Shown in pieces: positions 54,603 through 64,000 of a DNA stretch of 64,000 nucleotides (position 1 is its first letter; each line of letters begins with the position of its first letter). The notes beneath the pieces are model-generated. The model saw only the letters and a list, made by a program, of their open reading frames with translations, was not told the origin of the DNA and made no database searches. This DNA comes from Humisphaera borealis (GTDB lineage Bacteria; Planctomycetota; Phycisphaerae; Tepidisphaerales; Tepidisphaeraceae): positions 3,720,001 through 3,784,000 of the forward strand of contig NZ_CP063458.1 in assembly GCF_015169395.1 (NCBI RefSeq), in the 5' to 3' direction. The position numbers and the translations under genes were made by a program.

Positions 54603-55535
54603 ATGGCAAGGATGCATCACTTCGCGGTTCTCGGTCTTTCCTTCCTCGCACTCGGCACCGGCTGCGTCTCTTCGGAGAAGTACCAGGCCCAGCGCATGCG
54701 TGCGGAGCAATCCGATGCGCAGCTCTCGGCGGCCGAGGCCAACCTGATGTCGGCCAACGCCAAGGCAGAGCTGACCCAGGGCCAGGTCGAGAAGCTTCGC
54801 CAATACCACGAAAGCCAGGAGACCCTGATCCGTAATCAGGGTTCGCAGATCACCGAGCTGACGCGCCAGCTCGAAGAGATGAACGGCAAGTACCAGCTGG
54901 CGATGAGCAACATCGGTAAGGCCGGTACGTCGTCGCTGCCGATCCAGCTCGTCAGCGAGCTCACGACTTTCGCCCAGCAGAACCCCGATGTCGTCGAGTT
55001 CGACGAAGCCAAGGGCCTTGTGAAGTTCAAGAGCGACGTCACATTCTCGGCCGGAAGCGCCGTCGTGAAGCCCGAAGCCAAGACGGTCATCGACAAGCTC
55101 GCGGCGATCCTCAACGGACCGATGGCAAGCCAGCACGAACTGCTCGTCTGCGGCCACACCGACAACGTTCCGGTGAGCAACCCGGTGACCAAGAAGAACG
55201 GCCACCTGGATAACTGGTACCTGTCGGCCCACCGCGCGATTGCGGTCAGCCAGGAACTGCGTACGGTCGGTGTGCAGTCGAACCGCATGATGGTCGCCGG
55301 ATACGCCGACCAGAAGCCGGTCGCCGCGAACGACAGCGATGCCAACAAGGCCCGCAATCGCCGCGTCGAGGTGTTCATCCTCCCGACGACGGTCAGCGGC
55401 ACCCCCGCTCCGATCGCTCCGTCGGCCCCGGTGACGATGAAGCCGGTTCCGGCAAAGCCGTCGCTGAACAAGGACATCACCCCGATCCAGGGTGGCCGGG
55501 CTGATGTTGATCGCGGTGCCGCGATCAACAAGTAA
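54603..55535 (+). CDS. OmpA-family peptidoglycan-binding lipoprotein
   Basis: 310 residues from the ATG at 54603 (GGAGG 7 nt upstream). Lipobox LALGTGC with lipid Cys at 21. A helical coiled-coil region (about 28-110) leads to the C-terminal OmpA domain (about 145-265), with CGHTDNVP, LSAHRAIAVSQEL and NKARNRRVEVFILP, the conserved diaminopimelate-contacting pattern. Likely anchors the outer membrane to peptidoglycan or, as in Pal-like proteins, to the cell wall. Ends in a terminator. Confidence 0.9.
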   Translation: MARMHHFAVLGLSFLALGTGCVSSEKYQAQRMRAEQSDAQLSAAEANLMSANAKAELTQGQVEKLRQYHESQETLIRNQGSQITELTRQLEEMNGKYQLAMSNIGKAGTSSLPIQLVSELTTFAQQNPDVVEFDEAKGLVKFKSDVTFSAGSAVVKPEAKTVIDKLAAILNGPMASQHELLVCGHTDNVPVSNPVTKKNGHLDNWYLSAHRAIAVSQELRTVGVQSNRMMVAGYADQKPVAANDSDANKARNRRVEVFILPTTVSGTPAPIAPSAPVTMKPVPAKPSLNKDITPIQGGRADVDRGAAINK

Positions 55536-55570
55536 TCCGAGCGCTGGCGGCGGAGAAAGAGACTGAAATA

Positions 55571-55602
55571 AAACGCCCAGGGACGGCTGTCCCTGGGCGT
55601 TT
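55571..55602. terminator. Bidirectional terminator
   Basis: 14-bp perfect arms AAACGCCCAGGGAC and GTCCCTGGGCGTTT with a 4-nt loop, between the convergent OmpA and FecR-like genes. It also gives T-rich ends on both strands. Confidence 0.8.
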
Positions 55603-55682
55603 GCTTGCGCTTTGACTTGTAGACGGTTCGCGACTTGAAGCCGGTCGGAAGCAACTCGGCTGTCGATCGAGTCGCCCCGTGT

Positions 55683-57200
55683 CTATCGAGTCTTCTGGGC
55701 TTTCCTGGCCTCGCCGGCCTTCAGCTGCTTCGAGGCTGATTTACTGAGCGTCGTGACCTGGTTGTTGGTCGGTCCGACGACCGGGTGTGACGGAAAACCT
55801 TTGGACAGTGAGGGGGCACTCTTCGTGTTGCCGCCGGTCCGGATCGCGGCTAGCGAGCGGGCAATGGCCTGGGTGGTGACTTCGTCGTCGCCGGGGGTTG
55901 CGATGGTTTCGAACAGCTCGTTACGGGGAACAAAGAGGATCGCGCCGTCGGTGCCATCGGGGCCGATGGTGCCCTTGAGCGTATTGACGCGAATAACGTT
56001 TCCCTCGGCATCGAATGTAAAGATCGGCAGTGCCTCGCCGTCGAGGAAGGCGTTGATCTTGAAGTTGGTGGTGCCGCCGGTGGCGTGCAGGACGCCGACT
56101 CCATAAACCCCCTGCGGGAAGCTGTTCTGCCAGTAGGCGATTTCGGTACCGCCGTTCTTGCCGCCACGGTGATCGAAAGGAATCAGTCCGCCGGAGGTAC
56201 TGACATTCAGGCCGTAACCCGGGAAGAGGATTTCTTCCGGGCGGAAGCCGCTGAGCACGATGTTCGTCGAGTCGCCGGCCTGGTTATCGACGATGAAGTT
56301 GAGGTCGGCCTGGCTGTCCCACCGAAGGGCGAAGCTCAGGCGACCGGGCAGCGCGCCCGGCAGCGAGGTATCGGGGAGAGGTCCGCCGCCGCGAATCACG
56401 GGGATGCTCGCGCGGTTATCAAACCCGAGCACGCCGCCGGAGCTGAGCTGCTGGGAGATCACCGTCGATTCGTTCTGGGTGCGGGCCGCGGCGATCGACG
56501 GATCGACGGTGCTGTTGGCCAGTGCTGTTTCGGCGGCCGATCCCTTGATGCCGCTGGCGACGCTGTAGCTCTTGCCGCCGATGAACGTGGAGCCGCGGGC
56601 CGTGCGGAACAAGGCGCGGCCGGTATAGCTTTCCGCCTGCGGGGAGAAGCCGGCGCGGTCGTAGATGCGAACCACCGTACCGCGAATCGCCATGGTGCTG
56701 CCTGGCGTGCGGATGACCGCGTCATACTCGCGGCCGGCGGCTTCGATGCCGTAGCTGGCGGCGCCGTACTTCATCATCAGGTCTGTTTTTTCCTTGCCGC
56801 CGGCACGGCTTGCTTCTTCCACGCGTACCGTGCTCAGCGATTCGAGCGTAAACATCTGCTCGCCGCCGATCCGGCAGGTAACCGCCGATCGCAGTCCGGT
56901 GCGGAAGACGGCGCCGGTGTTATAGGTTTCGCCGACGGCAGCCTTTTTGAAAGTCTTGCCATCGTCGGTGCTGACCATGACGCTGCCCTTGACCTCCATG
57001 ACCTTGACTTCAAGGAGCACGGCCTTGGCGGGTTCGGTCGCCGGCTGCGAATCTTGCAGGAGGTAGTGCGGGAAGACGGGCTCTGATGTTGCCGGGGCCG
57101 CTGCCGAATTCGGGGCCGCGAGCGACGGCGATGCCAATGCCGCCGCAATCGCAGAAGCCAGCAGGGCAGGAAGTCGGACCGATGGGCGATGCGAGGTCAT
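55683..57200 (-). CDS. FecR-domain secreted protein
   Basis: 505 residues. Signal peptide about 1-29. The FecR-like domain (about 60-175) contains VKVMEVKGSVMVSTDDGKTFKKAAVG, a TLESLSTVRVEEASRAGGKEKTDLMM region and IRTPGSTMAIRGTVVRI near the end. The last 250 residues are a beta-rich unknown domain. FecR domains sense the cell surface and pass signals to anti-sigma factors, but no sigma factor is next to it. GGAG 7 nt upstream of the ATG. Confidence 0.75.
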   Translation of the reverse strand: MTSHRPSVRLPALLASAIAAALASPSLAAPNSAAAPATSEPVFPHYLLQDSQPATEPAKAVLLEVKVMEVKGSVMVSTDDGKTFKKAAVGETYNTGAVFRTGLRSAVTCRIGGEQMFTLESLSTVRVEEASRAGGKEKTDLMMKYGAASYGIEAAGREYDAVIRTPGSTMAIRGTVVRIYDRAGFSPQAESYTGRALFRTARGSTFIGGKSYSVASGIKGSAAETALANSTVDPSIAAARTQNESTVISQQLSSGGVLGFDNRASIPVIRGGGPLPDTSLPGALPGRLSFALRWDSQADLNFIVDNQAGDSTNIVLSGFRPEEILFPGYGLNVSTSGGLIPFDHRGGKNGGTEIAYWQNSFPQGVYGVGVLHATGGTTNFKINAFLDGEALPIFTFDAEGNVIRVNTLKGTIGPDGTDGAILFVPRNELFETIATPGDDEVTTQAIARSLAAIRTGGNTKSAPSLSKGFPSHPVVGPTNNQVTTLSKSASKQLKAGEARKAQKTR

Positions 57201-57575
57201 ATGTTCGCTCCGGGCAAGGTAGGCGGTTTCTGCCGACCATTGTACAAGCTTTTGCGAAGTTGGCTTGAGAAAACGACACCCTGATCAGGTGAAACCGGGT
57301 CTATTCGAAAATTCAAGGCCGTATTCGGGCCCGATGCCCGCCGAGATTGAGGACCCACCACCCGCGGTCTTGCCGGCGCGGGATAGCTCGTGAGACATCG
57401 GCCATTAAAAAGCAAAATTGCGCAAAGTCGGTACTTGGGGCACTTCAGAGTTACGGGCTGGTTTGCCTGTAAGACACCCGTCGGACGGCTGCGTGAAGAT
57501 GAATGACAGAAAATTCTTGAAATCTGCAAATTCTTCTCGGCGAGAATACATCGGCCTGCTGGTACAATCCGCCGC
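57201..57575. other. Intergenic, nothing named
   Basis: A 375-bp gap between the divergent FecR-like and small winged-helix-like genes. No clear palindrome; a -10-like TACAAT at 57563-57568 belongs to the latter. Confidence 0.4.
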
Positions 57576-57923
57576 ATGACAAATGAAGCGCAGAAGTTGC
57601 TCGAACAGGCGGTTAAGGCGGTCGGTCTTCGCGGCAGCTTCGATCCTGCGGAGATGGGACACAAGGTCGGCCTGAACCGCACGCAGGCGGAAGCAGCCGC
57701 CCGTATGCTGTCGAACGCAGGCGTTCTCGTCCTGGGGTTTGACCTCGCCGCTCACTTCACGCCGGAATACCGCAAGTTCCGTGGCCCGGTCGAGAAGAAG
57801 TCGGACAAAAAGTCCGCCGAGCCGTCGGTTTCCTCCCGTACCCCCGGCAAGACGACCAAGGCAAGCCGCAAGGACGTGGAAAAGCCGGAAAAGAAGCGAA
57901 AGAAGCTCGCTGCGGCCCGCTGA
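57576..57923 (+). CDS. Small DNA-binding-like protein with Lys-rich tail
   Basis: 115 residues. Residues about 1-70 are compact helix (LLEQAVKAVGLRGSFDPAEMG...LNRTQAEAAARMLSNAGVLVLGFD), similar to a small winged-helix fold. The last 45 residues are Lys/Arg/Ser-rich (SDKKSAEPSVSS, KKRKKLAAAR), as in histone-like tails. DNA binding is inferred only from charge. Start has no Shine-Dalgarno; TACAAT lies 7 nt upstream. Confidence 0.55.
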   Translation: MTNEAQKLLEQAVKAVGLRGSFDPAEMGHKVGLNRTQAEAAARMLSNAGVLVLGFDLAAHFTPEYRKFRGPVEKKSDKKSAEPSVSSRTPGKTTKASRKDVEKPEKKRKKLAAAR

Positions 57924-60204
<2,281 letters not shown>

Positions 60205-60303
60205 TCCGGGACAGCCTCTCGAGGCACCCACTCGACGCGACGTTTCAAAAACCGAATTCAAGCAACTGGCGGGTTCAGGCCCGCCCAACGAGGACAACGA
60301 ATC

Positions 60304-60597
60304 ATGGCACTCAAGCTCAAGCCCCTGGCCGACCGTGTAATCGTCAAGCAGACCGAAGCCGAAGAAAAGACCGCCAGCGGGATTTACCTCCCGGACGCGG
60401 CCAAGGAAAAGCCCACCAAGGGCAAGGTCATCGCCGCCGGCCCCGGCAAGTTTGATGACAACGGCAAGCGGATGGAACTGGCCGTCTCGGTCGGCGACAC
60501 CGTCTACTACGGCAAGTACGCCGGCACCGATGTCGAAGTCGACGGGCAGAAGCTCGTCATCCTTCGCGAGTCGGACATCCTCGGCGTTCTCGAGTAA
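60304..60597 (+). CDS. groES: Co-chaperonin GroES
   Basis: 97 residues, normal length. The mobile loop region is [21 protein letters not shown] and the C-terminus ESDILGVLE. Downstream of groEL1, the inverse order to the usual groES-groEL. Confidence 0.96.
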   Translation: MALKLKPLADRVIVKQTEAEEKTASGIYLPDAAKEKPTKGKVIAAGPGKFDDNGKRMELAVSVGDTVYYGKYAGTDVEVDGQKLVILRESDILGVLE

Positions 60598-60606
60598 ATC
60601 GCTCGT

Positions 60607-60724
60607 GTAGGGTCCGCCTTGGCGGACGCGATGCTCTCGCGTCCGGCGGACGGCCTGAATGACCTAACGATCAAAGCTCTCGCGTCCGCTACGACGCTCT
60701 CGCGTCCGCCAAGGCGGACCCTAC
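60607..60724. repeat. GTAG-REP inverted doublet inside the chaperone cluster
   Basis: 25-bp perfect arms at 60607-60631 and 60700-60724. Each arm begins GTAG (right one read on the opposite strand) and folds as GTCCGCC-TT-GGCGGAC. The word GCTCTCGCGTCCG occurs three times inside. This is the textbook architecture of a REP pair, and it sits between groES and groEL2. Confidence 0.92.
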
Positions 60725-60738
60725 GAAGGATCAATCCC

Positions 60739-62360
60739 ATGGCTGCCAAACAAATGAAGTTCACCACCGACGCCCGCGCTGAAATCTTCAGCGGGATGTC
60801 GCAGCTTTCCCGGGCCGTCAAGGCGACCCTCGGACCCCGCGGACGCAACGTCGTCCTCCAGAAGTCGTTCGGCTCGCCCCGGATCACCAAGGACGGCGTC
60901 ACTGTCGCGAAGGAAATCGAGCTCCCGCAGCCGTTCGAGAACATGGGCGCCAAGCTCATCTCGTCGGTCGCGAGCAAGACCGGCGATGTCGCCGGCGACG
61001 GCACCACCACCGCGACCGTGCTCGCCGAGGCGATCCTCGCCGAAGGCCTGAAGTACGTCGCCCAGGGTGGCGTGAATCCGGTCACCATCCAGCGCGGCAT
61101 CCTCAAGGCCGCCGAGGCCGCTGCCGAGGCGATCACCGGCTTTGCCCGCAAGGTCAAGGGCCACGAAGACTACAAGAAGGTCGCCACCATCTCCGCCAAC
61201 GGCGACGAGCTGATCGGTCAGCTCATGGCCGACGCGATGGAAAAGGTCGGCAAGGAAGGCGTCATCACGGTTGACGAGGGCAAGAGCACCGAGAGCACCC
61301 TCGAGTACACCGAAGGCATGCAGTTCGACAAGGGCTACCTGTCGCCCTACTTCCTGACCAACCCGGGCACCCTCGAGTGCGAACTCGAAAACCCGTACAT
61401 CCTGCTCCACGAAAAGAAGATCAACAACCTGGCCGAGCTGCTCCCGCTGCTCAACAAGATCGTCACCGCCAGCCGTCCGCTGCTGATCATCGCCGAAGAC
61501 ATTGAGTCCGAAGCGCTGGCGGCGTTGGTCGTCAACAAGCTCCGCGGCGTCCTGAATGTCGCGGCTGTGAAGGCCCCCGGCTTCGGCGATCGCCGCAAGG
61601 CGATCATGGCCGACCTTGCCGTCCTGACCGGTGCCAAGTTCATCAGCGAAGACCTCGGGCTCAAGCTCGAGAACGTCGAGCTGGAAGACCTCGGCACCGC
61701 CAAGGAAGTGACGATCGACAAGGACAACACGCTGATCGTCGAAGGTGCCGGCACCAAGAAGGAAATCCAGGCCCGGCTCGATCAGATCCGCGCCCAGATC
61801 GACAAGACCACCAGCGACTACGACCGCGAGAAGCTCCAGGAACGCCTGGCCAAGCTCACCGGCGGCGTCGCAGTCATCAAGGCCGGTGCCAACACCGAAA
61901 CCGAGATGAAGGAACGTAAGGACCTCATCGACGACGCCCTTCATGCCACCCGCGCGGCGGCTGAAGAAGGCGTCGTTCCCGGCGGCGGCGTCGCGTTCCT
62001 GCGGGCGATCGCGTTCGTTGAAGCGGCCAAGAAGCAGGCCAAGGGCGACGAGAAGATCGGCTTCGACATCGTCATCCAGGCCCTGCAGGCCCCGGCGATC
62101 CAGATCGCCGAGAACGCCGGCGAAGACGGCGAAGTCGTTGTCGACAAGATCCTGCAGAAGGAAAGCCAGAGCTACGGCTACAACGCCGCCACCGGCGAAT
62201 TGGCGACATGTTCAAGTTCGGCATCATTGACCCGGCCAAGGTCGCCAAGACGGCGTTGCTGAACGCCGCCAGCGTCAGCGGCCTGGCCCTGACGACCGAC
62301 GTCATCCTGACCGATTACAAGGGTGACGACGAAGACCAGATTCCCGGCGCGATCATCTAA
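60739..62360 (+). pseudogene. groEL: Chaperonin GroEL (copy 2), reading frame broken near the 3' end
   Basis: Residues 1-487 are in frame ([20 protein letters not shown] ... [12 protein letters not shown]). At 62200-62201 one base appears lost: the expected GGC-GAC-ATG-TTC (…[17 protein letters not shown]…) reads on in the next frame and runs through 52 codons to a TAA at 62358-62360. The uncorrected frame ends at 62262 with an unrelated tail ([17 protein letters not shown]). Length of the whole gene, 1622 bases, is one short of a multiple of three. The restored C-terminus has no GGM tail (ends [10 protein letters not shown]). Whether this is a sequencing error, a mutation or programmed frameshifting cannot be told here. 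ATG at 60739 with AAGGA 8 nt upstream. Confidence 0.85.
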
Positions 62361-62386
62361 GTGTCGGCAGTCGTAGAAAAGCTGAA

Positions 62387-62440
62387 CCACGGCGGCGCGA
62401 AGACACGAAGATACCCTTTGTGTCTTCGTGCCGTTTGTGG
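62387..62440. repeat. CACGAAG-class hairpin between groEL2 and dnaJ
   Basis: The left CCACGGCGGCGCGAAGACAC (from 62387) pairs with the right GTGTCTTCGTGCCG (to about 62435). Imperfect, about 20-bp arms, short loop. Confidence 0.6.
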
Positions 62441-62447
62441 ATATTGA

Positions 62448-62476
62448 GGTGGCACGGGTGTCCTGCCCGTACCACC
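62448..62476. repeat. REP-like hairpin (GGTGGCACGGG type)
   Basis: GGTGGCACGGG with TGCCCGTACCACC, about 12-bp arms, directly before dnaJ (24 nt upstream of the GTG). Confidence 0.65.
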
Positions 62477-62500
62477 GCCCGCGCCTGTTGGAGCACCTGA

Positions 62501-63646
62501 GTGGCCACGACCAAGCGAGATTACTACGAAGTCCTCAGCGTCTCCCGTACCGCGACGGGCGAGGAGATCAAGCGCGCTTATCGCAAGCTCGCGATGAAGT
62601 ACCACCCCGATCGCGCCGGTGCCGATCAGAAGGCCGAGTACGAGGTGCACTTCAAGGAGTGTGCCGAGGCTTACGAAGTCCTTTCCGACGACACCAAGCG
62701 ACAGCGCTATGACCAGTACGGCCATGCGGGCGTCGGCGGGCAGCACGACTTCTCCCACATGGACGTCGGGGACATCTTTTCGATGTTCGGCCTCGACGAA
62801 CTGTTCGGCGGTGGTCGACGCCGGGGTGGCGGCGGCGGAGCGGGTGGAAGGCCGCGCGGGTTCGACCTCGAAACCCAGGTCGAGCTCACCCTCAACGAGA
62901 TCGCCAACGGCACCGAGAAGACGATCGAGTTCGAACGCCAGGACGCCTGCGAAAACTGCAAGGGCTCCGGCGCTCGCCCCGGCTCATCACCGATCGTCTG
63001 CCCGCAGTGTGGCGGGCAGGGTCGCGTCGCACAGCAGGGCTTTGGCGGCATGTTCCGCATGGTCACGACCTGTCCCAACTGCCGCGGCAAGGGGAGCGTC
63101 GTCAAGGAACACTGCGTCGCCTGTGCAGGCAGCGGGAAGAAACAGAAGCACCGCGTCGTCAATGTGAAGATCCCCGCCGGCGTTCATGAAGGACAGGCGG
63201 TTCGCGTTGCCGGCGAAGGCGAGGCCGGTGACGGCCCCAACGCTCAGCCCGGCGACCTGCACTGCTACATCGCGATCAAGCCGCACCCGATTTTCACCCG
63301 CCACAACAACGACCTGGTCTGCCAGGTGCCCGTGTCGTTCGCCCAGGCGGCGCTCGGCGGCAAGATCGAAGTGCCCACGCTCAAGGGGCGCGAGCAGCTC
63401 GATATCCCCGGCGGCACCCAGCACGGCGAAGTGTTCAAGCTCAAGGGCAAGGGCCTGCCCGACATTCGCAGCCATCGCACCGGCGACGAGCTGGTTCAGA
63501 TCCTGATCGAGATCCCCAAAAAGCTGACCGACCGTCAGAAGCAGTTGCTCAAGGAGTTCTCCGAGCACGATAGTGCCGACGGCGACCACCTTCCGCAGCG
63601 CAAGGGTTTTCTCGATAAGTTAAAGGAAGTCTTCAAGGGCGAGTAA
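62501..63646 (+). CDS. dnaJ: Chaperone DnaJ
   Basis: 381 residues. J domain (about 6-70) with HPD in the text MKYHPDRAG. Gly/Phe region to about 110 (GGGRRRGGGGG). Cys-rich zinc part near 150-210 with four CxxCxGxG-like motifs (CENCKGSG, CPQCGGQG, CPNCRGKG, CVACAGSG). C-terminal peptide-binding domain follows. The start is GTG at 62501 with GGAG 8 nt upstream. It activates DnaK's ATPase and feeds substrates; DnaK is not in this window. Confidence 0.95.
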   Translation: MATTKRDYYEVLSVSRTATGEEIKRAYRKLAMKYHPDRAGADQKAEYEVHFKECAEAYEVLSDDTKRQRYDQYGHAGVGGQHDFSHMDVGDIFSMFGLDELFGGGRRRGGGGGAGGRPRGFDLETQVELTLNEIANGTEKTIEFERQDACENCKGSGARPGSSPIVCPQCGGQGRVAQQGFGGMFRMVTTCPNCRGKGSVVKEHCVACAGSGKKQKHRVVNVKIPAGVHEGQAVRVAGEGEAGDGPNAQPGDLHCYIAIKPHPIFTRHNNDLVCQVPVSFAQAALGGKIEVPTLKGREQLDIPGGTQHGEVFKLKGKGLPDIRSHRTGDELVQILIEIPKKLTDRQKQLLKEFSEHDSADGDHLPQRKGFLDKLKEVFKGE

Positions 63647-63764
63647 CGAAGGTGTTCACTGTCATGAATCAACTTTCCCCGGCGACAAACGGGAATGGAA
63701 GCAACCGGCATGATTTACCGCCGCTTGCCAGTGACAAGGGACAAACGACAAAGGACCAACCCAG

Positions 63765-64000
63765 ATGACCCGCATCCCCATCAACGACAACGATCCCGAG
63801 CAGGCCAATACGGCAGCCGCCGACCAGGCCGAAGAACTGTTCGAGCCCGATCCGGAAGCGCCGGGTGCCACCGACGACGAACTGGCGAAGGTCAAAGCCG
63901 AGCGCGACGACTTCTACAACCGCCTGGCCCGCGCGACTGCCGACTTCAAGAACACCCAGAAGCGGCTGCAGGACGAGTTCGACCAGCGCGTGAAGTACGC
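63765..64000 (+). CDS. grpE: GrpE nucleotide exchange factor (partial, cut by window end)
   Basis: First 78 residues only. An acidic disordered N-terminus (NDNDPEQANTAAADQAEELFEPDPEAP) leads into the typical GrpE helix (LAKVKAERDDFYNRLARATADFKNTQKRL). AAGGA lies 9-10 nt before the ATG. It is the last gene in the chaperone cluster; GrpE swaps ADP for ATP on DnaK. Confidence 0.85.
   Translation, partial: MTRIPINDNDPEQANTAAADQAEELFEPDPEAPGATDDELAKVKAERDDFYNRLARATADFKNTQKRLQDEFDQRVKY

Noticed and set aside
63720-63760. GTGACAAGGGACAAACGACAAAGG-type words before grpE and AGTGACCAGTGACAAATGAC near 43850
   Set aside because: They look like short degenerate repeats, but two occurrences with weak similarity are not enough to define an element.

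Overview
The window is about 64 kb of GC-rich bacterial chromosome. It most likely comes from a planctomycete, perhaps a Phycisphaerae or Humisphaera-like lineage. This rests on lineage-typical families: a DUF1592-type cytochrome-like protein overlapping a DUF1552 Tat protein, a LEPR-XLL-type N-terminus on a 990-residue secreted Kelch protein, an H-X9-DG pilin-like protein, a DUF1080 hydrolase, a sulfatase and two GroEL paralogues. No rRNA or tRNA genes were recognised, so the placement is inference from gene content.

Layout. 1-6.6 kb: intergenic repeats, a sulfatase, three small hypothetical or HD-type genes and a DUF4118/PAS sensor histidine kinase. 7-12.2 kb: a period-30 repeat array, a NeuD-like acyltransferase, a PurM-like enzyme, a STAS protein and an ankyrin lipoprotein. 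12.6-18.3 kb: the DUF1592/DUF1552 pair and a DUF481 outer-membrane protein. 18.4-25.6 kb: a 1360-residue membrane protein and the Kelch/malectin-like surface protein, both on the minus strand. 25.8-42.4 kb: mixed housekeeping and envelope genes (aldo/keto reductase, GGDEF protein, beta-propeller, pilin and GspC-like protein, M48 protease, PKD protein, HAD phosphatase, LolA-like protein, argH, alpha/beta esterase). 42.4-48.9 kb: a minus-strand run of seven genes that looks like a phage head module (terminase, portal, scaffold-like protein, major capsid, small structural proteins), with no tail, lysis, replication or integration genes in view. 49.4-57.9 kb: a helical-repeat protein, a DUF1080 protein, an OmpA lipoprotein, a FecR-like protein and small regulators. 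58.5-64 kb: a chaperone cluster groEL1-groES-groEL2-dnaJ-grpE, with grpE cut by the window end.

Two things stand out. First, many intergenic gaps hold long imperfect or perfect palindromes. They fall into two structural classes: inverted doublets of short hairpins, several starting with GTAG as in REP/RAYT elements, and long palindromes built from iterated words of about seven bases. Pure heptamer tandem arrays and a GGGTTCGTTTGGC array with 30-bp period are also present. Second, the head-only phage-like island is preceded by a sigma70-like promoter whose -10 box lies inside a 15-bp palindrome. In addition, groEL2 carries an apparent one-base deletion that separates its last 52 codons from the rest of the frame. 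Five genes without a clear Shine-Dalgarno site have a -10-like hexamer 6-10 nt before the start codon, which suggests leaderless transcripts.
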